Shown piece after piece: positions 18,666 to 26,221 of a DNA stretch of 64,000 bases. The notes beneath the pieces are model-generated. The model was not told where the DNA came from. It saw only the letters and a list, made by a program, of their open reading frames with translations, and ran no database searches. The stretch is taken from the NCBI RefSeq assembly GCF_014284475.1, contig NZ_WJBC01000002.1, positions 229,652-293,651 of the forward strand. Direction: 5' to 3'. The translations under genes were made by a program, and so were the position numbers. Source of the DNA: Acetobacterium fimetarium. Its GTDB lineage: Bacteria > Bacillota > Clostridia > Eubacteriales > Eubacteriaceae. Within the stretch, counting starts at the first letter, position 1. Every line of letters starts with the position of its first letter.

Positions 18666-19340
18666 CTAAAGGTTGACGAGCGCGGCGGCTGAGAAGAGAG
18701 TGATCAGGACGTAGCTGCCGAGTTGGAACCACGGCAGCTGCCGGGGGATTTCGCGGGCGATTTTTCCCGACAGCACACCGGAGAGCATCAGCATCAGCAG
18801 GACCGGTGTCAGGGTGCTGGCGGCGGCAAAGACAGTGCTCACGAGGATGGCTGTGGTCAGCGGCAATGTGGCGCAGACCCCGATGATCATCACCAGCGAC
18901 GAGCAGGGCGACGCGCCGTAGGCGAATCCTGCCGCGAACAGGGGCAGAAAGCCTTTGGCCGGCACGCTTTTTTCGCCGGTGCAGCCCGCGCAGTGGGCGT
19001 CCGGCTGGCGGTAATGGACAAGCCAGCGGCCGATCAGCCAAAGCCCCATGGCGGTCATGGCAAGCTCCAGGATCAGACGCAAGTTGAAACTGCCGATCAT
19101 GCCGGCAGCGCTGATGAACTGGTTGCCGATCAGTGATGCCAGGGCGCACAACAGCACCACGGCGGTCACCTTCCCGATGAAAAAAATCAGGAACGACCAC
19201 AGCGACCGTTTCATGCCGCCGGCATGGGCGATGATGTAGGTCGACAGGAAGAGGCTGACCGCGGGGCTGCAGCAGGTGCCGCAGCCCAGACCGATGGAAA
19301 GTGCCGTAGCGAGCACCGGCAGAAGCAGTGTCAGATCCAT
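18666..19340 (-). CDS. CcdA/DsbD-like membrane protein with Cys pairs
   Basis: A 224-residue protein with about six membrane helices, of the cytochrome c biogenesis/DsbD transmembrane superfamily. The first helix carries CGTCCSP (about residues 20-26), a later helix GASPCSS, and the loop between helix groups has CAGC (HCAGCTGEK). Paired Cys in helices 1 and 4 are how CcdA and DsbD carry reducing equivalents across the membrane. CGTCC differs from typical CcdA (one Cys per helix), and CAGC is an extra pair, so metal transport is possible. It starts one base after the activator's stop, so it is translationally coupled to it. I infer a role in moving electrons or metal for the linked reductase. 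Confidence 0.75.
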   Translation of the reverse strand: MDLTLLLPVLATALSIGLGCGTCCSPAVSLFLSTYIIAHAGGMKRSLWSFLIFFIGKVTAVVLLCALASLIGNQFISAAGMIGSFNLRLILELAMTAMGLWLIGRWLVHYRQPDAHCAGCTGEKSVPAKGFLPLFAAGFAYGASPCSSLVMIIGVCATLPLTTAILVSTVFAAASTLTPVLLMLMLSGVLSGKIAREIPRQLPWFQLGSYVLITLFSAAALVNL

Positions 19341-19341
19341 C

Positions 19342-20130
19342 TCAGGCCCTTTCGCTGGCGATCAGCGCCGCGCCGATGGCGCCGTTGAACTGCGGGAACC
19401 GGGCCACGTAGACGTCCCGCATCATTTCTTCTTCAAAGGCGCGATGGACGCCGATATTGAGGGCGCCGCCGCCGGTCATCAGAATGTCCCCGCCCTTCTC
19501 GGATTTTTTCATCATCTTGATGATCCGTTTGGCCATCGACAGGTGCATACCGGCCAGGATATCCCGCCGGTCGTATTTTCGGGCCACCAGCGACACCACT
19601 TCCGATTGGGCAAACACCACGCAGGTGCTGTTGATGTCGCAGGGCGCCTTGCTTTCCAGGGACAGCGGCCCAACCTGATCGATGGTAGTCTCCAGGATCT
19701 GGGCGATGACTTCCATGAACTTGCCGGTGCCGGCGGCGCACTTGTCGTTCATCGAAAAATTCTTGACGGCGTAATGCTTGTCCAGATAGATGATTTTGCT
19801 GTCCTGACCGCCGATGTCGATGATCATGCCCGGGCGGTATTCTTTGGGGGCGGTCACGCGCACGCCGTAGGCATGGGCGGTAATTTCCGAGATGTCGTCG
19901 TCGGCGATATCAAAAACCTTGCGGCTGTAGCCGGTGGCCATCGTATAGCGCACCTCGGAGCGGCTGATCCCGCGGCGCTGGCACATTTTTTCAATCAGAC
20001 TGCTGGCGGCGGCATTATTGTCGATGCCGGTGTTGGTCACCATCGCATCCACCACCTGATTGTCGCCAATCAACGCCGCCTTAGTATAGGTCGAGCCGCC
20101 GTCCAGTCCCGCATAATATTTCTTACTCAT
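19342..20130 (-). CDS. ATP-dependent activator (BadF/HgdC family) with bridging Fe-S cluster
   Basis: A 262-residue ASKHA-fold ATPase that injects single electrons at very low potential into 2-hydroxyacyl-CoA dehydratases, benzoyl-CoA reductases or double-cubane proteins. The phosphate loop is GLDGGSTYTKAA. The [4Fe-4S] cluster held between two monomers is provided by the Cys in NDKCAAGTGKF and in INSTCVVFAQSEVVSL, both present. IDIGGQDSK and TGGGALN are the further nucleotide-binding loops. It overlaps the upstream dehydratase-like gene by 8 bases, and its AGGAG site lies inside that gene. The length matches the family (about 260). Confidence 0.94.
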   Translation of the reverse strand: MSKKYYAGLDGGSTYTKAALIGDNQVVDAMVTNTGIDNNAAASSLIEKMCQRRGISRSEVRYTMATGYSRKVFDIADDDISEITAHAYGVRVTAPKEYRPGMIIDIGGQDSKIIYLDKHYAVKNFSMNDKCAAGTGKFMEVIAQILETTIDQVGPLSLESKAPCDINSTCVVFAQSEVVSLVARKYDRRDILAGMHLSMAKRIIKMMKKSEKGGDILMTGGGALNIGVHRAFEEEMMRDVYVARFPQFNGAIGAALIASERA

Positions 20131-21478
20131 TTGCTTTCTCCTGTTTCTGTTTTTTGATTGCCAGATCTTTCAGTTTGATCAGTTCGATAAAGGCCTCGAT
20201 GCGGATGCGCAGTTGTTCGATGTCCTCCTCGTTGTAGTCACTTTCGACCCGGATCACCGGGATACCGAGTTGCCCCAGTTCCTCCTCCAGCGTCTGGTAT
20301 TCGAAGTCGTAAACCAGACAGCCGCGCAGCACGTGATAGACGACGCCCTGGACCTGATGGTCGGCAATCATCTGTTTGATGCGGTAAATCCGCTGGCTGT
20401 TGTCGACGAAAGTCGGACAGGTGCAGGGCCGGGTATAGCGGTTGGCCAGGGATCGCAGCAGGCCGTCAAAACTCTGATCGACCACCACGGTGGGATCGTA
20501 AAGAGCACGCTCCCCCATGCAGGTTTCATCCCCCACCAGAATCCCGCCCATCTCTTCAATCAGCAGCGGAATTTTGATGTTGGGAAAAATGATCGGCGAT
20601 CCCGTCACCATGATCCGGGGCTGTTTGTCCATGCTGACGAACTGCTTTTCTTTTTGGCGCCGGCCCAGCTCCTGATTCAGCCGGTGGAGCTGCTCGCTGA
20701 AGCGGTCCACGGGCATGTAGGAAAAGGCATTCATCAGTGCCATTGCATGGGTGCCCTGGATCAGTGCCGGTACATGCTTTTTGTAGGCAGCAAACTGCGA
20801 CATCTGATACTGGGCAAAACCCATCCCGTCGATGCTCCGCGCCAGGCTGTCGCAGGTGATGGCTTGGCCGGTGACCGCCTCCAGCGCCGGAATCAGCTGG
20901 TAGAATTCGGAAACCACCTGCTCCATGTCGTCGTCATCACTTTTTGACGTCGGCACATGCAGCGAATAGGTTGGCACCCGCTCGGCCAGCATGCCGGCCA
21001 TTTTCTTTTTGCAGTCGCAGGTGATGGGTACGACCATCAGGGAACAATCCTCGTAAACGGGCATTACTCCCATGGCCTGAAACCCCATCACCGATTTGAC
21101 CAGCGGACAGGCATCCCGCGGCACCAGATCGTCGCCGATGGCGAAGGCCGAGTAGCTGCCGCTGCACAGTTTGACCGGCTGGGCGCCGGCGGCGTAAATC
21201 AGTTCCTGGGGCACCATCACGCAGTAGGTCCCGACGATTTTGGTGTCCGTCGGCTGCTCCACGTTTTTCATGTTCACATGAATGTCCTCCAGCACCTGGA
21301 AGAAGGGCTTCATGGCTTGCGGCGCCCCCTTAAGTTCCGTCAGCCGCCGCAGATATTTGGCGGCCACCCGGGCGGATTTCCCGACAAAGCGCTCCCGCTG
21401 GCGCACTTCCATGGGCGAGGGTTCTTTTTTGGGGGGCCGGCTATTCTTTTTAATGTTTTCTTGATTGTTCAGGTTCAT
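20123..21478 (-). CDS. 2-hydroxyacyl-CoA dehydratase / double-cubane-type Fe-S protein, Cys-complete
   Basis: 451 residues of the BcrB/C-HgdA/B superfamily, which also contains the double-cubane cluster protein of Carboxydothermus. The expected cluster ligands are present: RDACPLVKS (first), PITCDCKKK (second) and RPCTCPTF (third). Extra Cys occur at GTYCVMVP, KLCSGSY, DETCMGE and LRGCLVYDFE. PQELIYAAGAQPVKL is the family signature. The N-terminal 70 residues are basic and charged. ATG 21478 lies behind AAGGAAAAG inside the 3' end of the polyferredoxin gene. With the adjacent activator it should form an ATP-driven reductase. No CoA-transferase gene or substrate gene is nearby, which favours a double-cubane-like small-molecule reductase over an acyl-CoA dehydratase. 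Confidence 0.88.
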   Translation of the reverse strand: MNLNNQENIKKNSRPPKKEPSPMEVRQRERFVGKSARVAAKYLRRLTELKGAPQAMKPFFQVLEDIHVNMKNVEQPTDTKIVGTYCVMVPQELIYAAGAQPVKLCSGSYSAFAIGDDLVPRDACPLVKSVMGFQAMGVMPVYEDCSLMVVPITCDCKKKMAGMLAERVPTYSLHVPTSKSDDDDMEQVVSEFYQLIPALEAVTGQAITCDSLARSIDGMGFAQYQMSQFAAYKKHVPALIQGTHAMALMNAFSYMPVDRFSEQLHRLNQELGRRQKEKQFVSMDKQPRIMVTGSPIIFPNIKIPLLIEEMGGILVGDETCMGERALYDPTVVVDQSFDGLLRSLANRYTRPCTCPTFVDNSQRIYRIKQMIADHQVQGVVYHVLRGCLVYDFEYQTLEEELGQLGIPVIRVESDYNEEDIEQLRIRIEAFIELIKLKDLAIKKQKQEKANE

Positions 21479-22703
21479 TTTTTTCTCTTTTCCTTATTCG
21501 TCGAATCAGTTTCTTTTCCGTTTTACGATGACCGGACATGAACGTTTTCCGGGAAGCCCGGTAGAATTTAATGCCGCCGAAGCTCATCGAAAGGGCATTG
21601 TTTTCCGGGCATTTATCGATGCATGCGCCGCACATAATGCAGTCGGCAGTGGTCACATCGGTCTTTTCCCGCTCGGTATAAATTTCCTTGATGCCCATCG
21701 GACAGGCTTCGTAGCAGGCACCGCACTCGGTGCAGGACTGGCAGTCCTTTTTGATTTTAAACAGCGAAATCCTGTGAAACAGCCCCATCAGATAACCCAG
21801 CGGACAGATGTTACAGAAGAACCGGCGTTTGAAAAAGCCGCTGACGAGCACCAGAATCATCATGAACCCGCTTAAAAAGACCGAGACCCTGAATCCGGCG
21901 AAGGCCGGTGAAACCGTCAGGGCCGGGCAGAAATTACAGAAGTTTCCGCCAACAAAGGACATGCCCAGAAATAACAGCAGCATCGTCCATTTGATCGGTT
22001 TCAGACGGCTGTAGAGTTTTTCATTCAGGGACAGCCCTTCAATCTTGAGCCCCTGGCGCATCGCATGGGCCAGGTCCTGAAGCAGCCCCATTGGGCAGAG
22101 AAAACCGCAGATCAGCCGGCCCAGTACCACCAGGGAAACCATCAGGGAGACGAAAAAGATCGCGATATCCTGCCAGGCCAGCGCAAAAAGGGAACTCAGA
22201 TGGGCCAGATAATAGCAGCTGCTGCCGATCAGCTGCTGCTGATTGTAGGGGCAGGCAAAAATCGGAATGGTGAGGTTGCTGTACCACTGACCCAGCAGCT
22301 TCCCGCCGTAAATCAGGGCCAGAAAGCTGCCAATCATGATCAGCCACCGGATCGTCATGAATCCGAATTTCCGCTGTCCGGTGACGGCTGCGGTTCCGGA
22401 CAGCCCGGTGCGTTCAGAAACAAAGCGGCCCATCACCGGGTCTTTTTTGATGATCCGCTTCCGGAGCCACAGGCACAACAGAATGCAGAGGATGGAAAGT
22501 GCGATGATGATTAAAAAGGGCGTCATCGCCCACAGAAACTGCATCGAGAACAGCGGCGTGTCCACCACCTGATCGCTCAGGGAGAAGCTGCTTGCACCGG
22601 CGCCGTAGTCATAAAAAACGAGGTTGTAGGCAAAGTAAGCCAGCGCCGCAAGCCCCACGCAGATCAGCACAACGACGGGTGTCAGGTATTTTTTCAGTTT
22701 CAT
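21450..22703 (-). CDS. NapH/CcoG-type membrane polyferredoxin
   Basis: 417 residues with several membrane helices and a C-terminal cytoplasmic ferredoxin domain. Three membrane-edge motifs occur, CGFLCPMG, CNFCPAL and CNICPLG, as in NapH-type proteins, followed by two [4Fe-4S] motifs, CQSCTECGACYEACPMG and CIMCGACIDKCPE. An additional region FACPYNQQQLIGSSC contains two more Cys. Such proteins pass electrons between membrane carriers and soluble partners. It overlaps the preceding gene (ATGA, 22700-22703) and the following gene by 29 bases, and it is the likely electron donor to the activator. Confidence 0.88.
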   Translation of the reverse strand: MKLKKYLTPVVVLICVGLAALAYFAYNLVFYDYGAGASSFSLSDQVVDTPLFSMQFLWAMTPFLIIIALSILCILLCLWLRKRIIKKDPVMGRFVSERTGLSGTAAVTGQRKFGFMTIRWLIMIGSFLALIYGGKLLGQWYSNLTIPIFACPYNQQQLIGSSCYYLAHLSSLFALAWQDIAIFFVSLMVSLVVLGRLICGFLCPMGLLQDLAHAMRQGLKIEGLSLNEKLYSRLKPIKWTMLLLFLGMSFVGGNFCNFCPALTVSPAFAGFRVSVFLSGFMMILVLVSGFFKRRFFCNICPLGYLMGLFHRISLFKIKKDCQSCTECGACYEACPMGIKEIYTEREKTDVTTADCIMCGACIDKCPENNALSMSFGGIKFYRASRKTFMSGHRKTEKKLIRRIRKREKNEPEQSRKH

Positions 22704-23971
22704 ATGGCGGCTTTTTCCAGATGACAGGCATCGCGCAAGCGGCTTTGGGTCAGCATCTCCATGAAGGCTTCCATTCTGATGCGGAGCTGTTCGACGTCCT
22801 GGTACTGATAGTCGGTCTCCAGACGGAAGACCGGGATCTCCTTCGTGGCGAAAAGCTGTTCAAAACGTTCCAGTTCAAAGTCGTATTCGATCTGACCCTT
22901 GAGCACGTGAAAGACGACGCCTTCGATTGTTCCCTGTTTCAGATGTCCGAGAGCGCTGGCATAGAGCCGGTCGTTTTTCGAGTAAGCGGCGGAACAGTCG
23001 TAGCGGTAATGCGCGAAGATGATCTCATCAAAGGGATCGTTCGTTTGATGGCTGTCATTGCTGCTGGCCATCATCTTCGGTGTGGTTGTGTCCAGGACGG
23101 CGCCGATTTTCAGGCCGATGTCTTCAATCAGAAAGGGAATTTTATAATTCGGGAAGGTGACCGGCGAGCCCATCAGCAGAATGGTGGGTTTGTTCGTCTC
23201 CCCGGCCGGGATGACTTTCCGGTTTTTTAACAGCGCCAGGTTCAGCTTTCGCAGCTGGTTGCACCAGAGCTTCAGATCATTGGTGTGATAATACGAATTG
23301 AGTACCGCCATGCGCACTGAGCCGGTAATCAGACCGTCTTGTTTCTGACCGACCGTGATGAAATCCCGCATCAGCTTGCGCGCCGTTTCTACTAGCCGGG
23401 ACGCCTGGGTCAGGCTTTTTCTGGTTATTCGGCTGCCGGTATGGTCGGTGAGTTTTTCCGCGAGCAGCTCCATCTGCTTTTTCCATTTGATGCCGGCCAG
23501 TGGATCTTTTTTATCGGGCGGGATATCCACGGTGACCACCTGCTTGCCCGCGTTTTTCAGCAGACCGGCTATTTTGCGGTGGCTGTCGCAGGTGATCGGC
23601 ACGATGATCAGGGCTTCCCTGCCCAGATCGAAGTGGTCATTGTGCAGGAATCCCAGCATCGACCGGCTGACCGGATCGGTGTCTCGCGGCACCAGATCGT
23701 CGGACCAGGCGACGGTGCCGAGGCTGCCGCCCAGAATCCAGAATGGTTTGGCGCCTGCCGCGTAAATCAGCTCTTCGGGAATGCTGGTTCCCAGGACGAT
23801 GACTTTCGGTTGGCGTCGGGCCATTTTTTCCCGGTTGAAATAGAGATAACTGGTGTTGAGAAAGTAGCGCAGTTCTTCGATCTGGCTGTTTTCTTTATAT
23901 AAGGTTTTTAACGTATCCATATATTCGCTTTCATAGGTCATGGCCGTGTGGTTGTTTTTTGTTGCTGTCAT
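22700..23971 (-). CDS. 2-hydroxyacyl-CoA dehydratase / double-cubane-type paralogue lacking one ligand
   Basis: 423 residues, clearly homologous to the product of 20123-21478: PEELIYAAGAKPFWI, SDDLVPRDTDPVSRSMLGF, VPITCDSHRK and VVFHVLKGQIEYDFELE. The second and third cluster cysteines are kept (ITCD, RYDCSAAY), but the first is replaced (RDTDP where the partner has RDACP). The extra cysteines of the partner are missing too. It may be a partner subunit in a heterodimer with a site-differentiated or absent cluster. Start chosen at ATG 23971 behind GGAGGAAAAG rather than 23992. It is the first gene of the operon; the upstream gap (23972-24074) is AT-rich and should contain the promoter. Confidence 0.86.
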   Translation of the reverse strand: MTATKNNHTAMTYESEYMDTLKTLYKENSQIEELRYFLNTSYLYFNREKMARRQPKVIVLGTSIPEELIYAAGAKPFWILGGSLGTVAWSDDLVPRDTDPVSRSMLGFLHNDHFDLGREALIIVPITCDSHRKIAGLLKNAGKQVVTVDIPPDKKDPLAGIKWKKQMELLAEKLTDHTGSRITRKSLTQASRLVETARKLMRDFITVGQKQDGLITGSVRMAVLNSYYHTNDLKLWCNQLRKLNLALLKNRKVIPAGETNKPTILLMGSPVTFPNYKIPFLIEDIGLKIGAVLDTTTPKMMASSNDSHQTNDPFDEIIFAHYRYDCSAAYSKNDRLYASALGHLKQGTIEGVVFHVLKGQIEYDFELERFEQLFATKEIPVFRLETDYQYQDVEQLRIRMEAFMEMLTQSRLRDACHLEKAAI

Positions 23972-24074
23972 AATCTTTTCCTCCTCAGTCATTCAGCTTT
24001 ATGATTTATCCAAATTGTAACAATCCAATATGAGTATAACTTGATATTTATATGAACTTTGGGTGAACGTGACA

Positions 24075-24112
24075 AAAAAAGAGCCGGTACGGTTAAACCG
24101 TATCGGCTCTTT
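24075..24112 (-). terminator. Terminator downstream of the nitroreductase gene
   Basis: A 17-bp stem, AAAGAGCCGGTACGGTT / AACCGTATCGGCTCTTT with one G-T wobble, is followed by seven T on the minus strand. Confidence 0.92.
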
Positions 24113-24189
24113 GGAGTGTTGTGGTGGACTATCGTCCAGAGCTTTCGCTGTCGCTTATCAGCTGGAATAATTTCCCTCTTTCAGATATT

Positions 24190-24999
24190 TTATCGCCAGT
24201 TTATTTTGGCTTCTTTTCTCGGCACGGTCCGCTGATATTTGACGCCCGGGTAGCCGATTACCAGACAGGCGTGGACGTTTTGACCCGGATCAAGCTTTAA
24301 ATAGTCTTTGATCTCTTTAGAATGGGCCACTGCCCGGGTAAAGAACCCGCTGTAGAGCATGCCCAAGCCCTGGGCATACACCATCGTTTCCATATGCGCG
24401 GCGGCGATGCAGGCGCTTTGGACGGACTCGGATATCACCAGAATCACGGTTTCGGCATCAAAGAACAAGCCATCTATTTTCTGATCATGAAAATCCCGGT
24501 ACATCTGCTGCCACATTTCCCCGTACCAGGATATGTTCAGCTTTGCTTTTTCGGCTGTGGAAAGGCTGGCTATTTTATTCAGTTCATCAAGCGCCATCGC
24601 TCTTAATGGGCCGATGTCATCTTTCACAACACAATAGGATACGTTCTGCTGATTGCCGCCGGTGGGCGAATATCTTCCGGCTTCAATAATTGTTTCGATT
24701 TGACCGGCTGCTACCGGTTTTTTTGAAAACTGCCGGATGGTTCGGCGGAATTTCAGTGCCCGTAGGTACTGATTTTCATCCAATTCAAACTGGCCCTGCT
24801 GATATTCCAGAATATCGGACATCGGATAGTTTTCTAGGCTGACTGCGCTTTCAGGACAGACGGCAATGCAATGGCCGCACTCGATGCAGCGAATTCTTTT
24901 AGACTTTGCTTTTTTCTCAATCACTTCGATATCATGTGTGAAACAATCTTTTGCGCATAGACCGCAGCCGATGCATTTGTTTTCATCAATGGTAATCAT
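24190..24999 (-). CDS. Nitroreductase with N-terminal 2[4Fe-4S] ferredoxin domain
   Basis: 269 residues. The ferredoxin domain has CIGCGLCAKDC and CIECGHCIAVCP (residues 9-49). A nitroreductase domain follows with FRRTIRQFSKKPV and the FMN-binding ASPTGGNQQN-like segment (RYSPTGGNQQNVSY). Such fusions are common in clostridia and probably take electrons from ferredoxin to reduce nitro- or quinone-type compounds; the natural substrate is unknown. It has a good GGAGCAC ribosome binding site and ends at its own terminator. Confidence 0.92.
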   Translation of the reverse strand: MITIDENKCIGCGLCAKDCFTHDIEVIEKKAKSKRIRCIECGHCIAVCPESAVSLENYPMSDILEYQQGQFELDENQYLRALKFRRTIRQFSKKPVAAGQIETIIEAGRYSPTGGNQQNVSYCVVKDDIGPLRAMALDELNKIASLSTAEKAKLNISWYGEMWQQMYRDFHDQKIDGLFFDAETVILVISESVQSACIAAAHMETMVYAQGLGMLYSGFFTRAVAHSKEIKDYLKLDPGQNVHACLVIGYPGVKYQRTVPRKEAKINWR

Positions 25000-25020
25000 T
25001 TTAGTGCTCCTTCGTTATTT

Positions 25021-25437
25021 TTATTTCGCGGGTGAGTTCGCTTGCTCATTCCCCGGAACCTGTATGCTTGCTTCGATTTCCCGCTGTTTCTTTTTAGTCA
25101 GTTTGACAAATACGGTGTGGTGTGCCAGTTTGATGCAGTCGACCAGCACCTGCTCGGGCACGTCGCCGTCGAGGATGATCGAATTCCAGTGCTGTTTGTT
25201 CATATAATATCCGGGAATGATATCCGGGTACCGCAAACGGAGGATTTCACCGTCGCCAATCGGCAGCTTGACGGTCAGCAGCGAGTCGCCTTCTTTGTTT
25301 TCACCGCGCATGGCAAACATCACATCACCGACAAAGTACCGGATGGCATCCCATTCCGGTTTATAGTCCCGGGCTGTTCCTGGCAGTGTTTCAACCGTTT
25401 TTTCAATCAGTTCGTCCCATTTTTCACAAGGTTTCAT
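25021..25437 (-). CDS. MmcQ/YjbR family protein
   Basis: 138 residues of the MmcQ/YjbR family (CyaY-like fold). EWDAIRYFVGDVMFAMRG, YMNKQHWNSIILDGDVP and IKLAHHTVFVKLTKKKQ fit the family, the NKxHW motif being diagnostic. Although often annotated as DNA-binding, the function is not established. It ends 21 bases upstream of the nitroreductase start on the same strand, so the two may be co-transcribed. The ATG follows GGAAGGAG. Confidence 0.85.
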   Translation of the reverse strand: MKPCEKWDELIEKTVETLPGTARDYKPEWDAIRYFVGDVMFAMRGENKEGDSLLTVKLPIGDGEILRLRYPDIIPGYYMNKQHWNSIILDGDVPEQVLVDCIKLAHHTVFVKLTKKKQREIEASIQVPGNEQANSPAK

Positions 25438-25552
25438 TTTCGTTCTCCTTCCATATGTGCAGGTGATCAGGTCATTGCGAAACGCAGCAAGTGTAAGTAG
25501 TTATCGCTTCGCTAGCGGTTTGCACAATCAGTATGGTGTGCTTTTTCAGGTT

Positions 25553-26052
25553 TCAAGTCGCGTCCGCTGATAAATGACAGATCATCAGGTATTCCTGTTC
25601 CAGTTCGGCAATCACCGAAAACCGACCGCCTGATACATTTTCAGGGCGTAATTGTCTTTCTGCACGGCCAGCGAAGCCCGTGGGTATCCCATTGTTTTGA
25701 GCCGTTGAAGCATTTGTTTCATGAGTGCGGCGCCGATGCCGCGGTTGCGGTAATCCGGATAGAGCGAGATGGCAAATTCCGGCGTTTCAGCATTCACATT
25801 CCCGAATCCCCTGATGTCTCTGGCGATTATGCGGGTCCAGACCGCATCGACGATTATCCCGTCGCATTCGGCGACCAGGCAATGATCATCTTTTCTTCCG
25901 AACGCTTCGATGTACACCTGAAGTTCCGGCTGCTTGATCACATCCCGTGGCAGCAACTGCGCTTCGCCCCGCTGAAAAATGGCCTCGTATAAAAAATCGG
26001 AGAGCAGCGGTATTTCTGTTTGTTTCATTTCCCGAATGATACAATCTTCCAT
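25553..26052 (-). CDS. GNAT acetyltransferase with a 3' frameshift
   Basis: A GCN5-related N-acetyltransferase starting MEDCIIREMKQTEIP, with the acetyl-CoA loop YRNRGIGAALMKQML (RGxGxA) and the C-terminal SLAVQKDNYALKMYQAVGF. The frame stops at 25612 right after GF. Adding one T to the GGTTTTCGG run near 25618 continues it as SVIAELEQEYLMICHL, the usual GNAT ending, to a stop at 25553. So this is either a natural -1 deletion or a sequencing indel. Start at ATG 26052 behind AGAGG. Acceptor substrate unknown. Confidence 0.82.
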
Positions 26053-26221
26053 TTTATACCTCTTTCCCTTCTGAATAAACATGTTTGTTTTCGGCCGGCC
26101 TTGCAGTTCATTTTAGTGATGGCAACCATTCTGTTGCAAATACTAAGGAGGGCAGTTGATCCGTCAAGGGCTGGCCCAGCCGGAAAGGCCGGGACCATGA
26201 CAATTTCAGCATCCCCGATGA

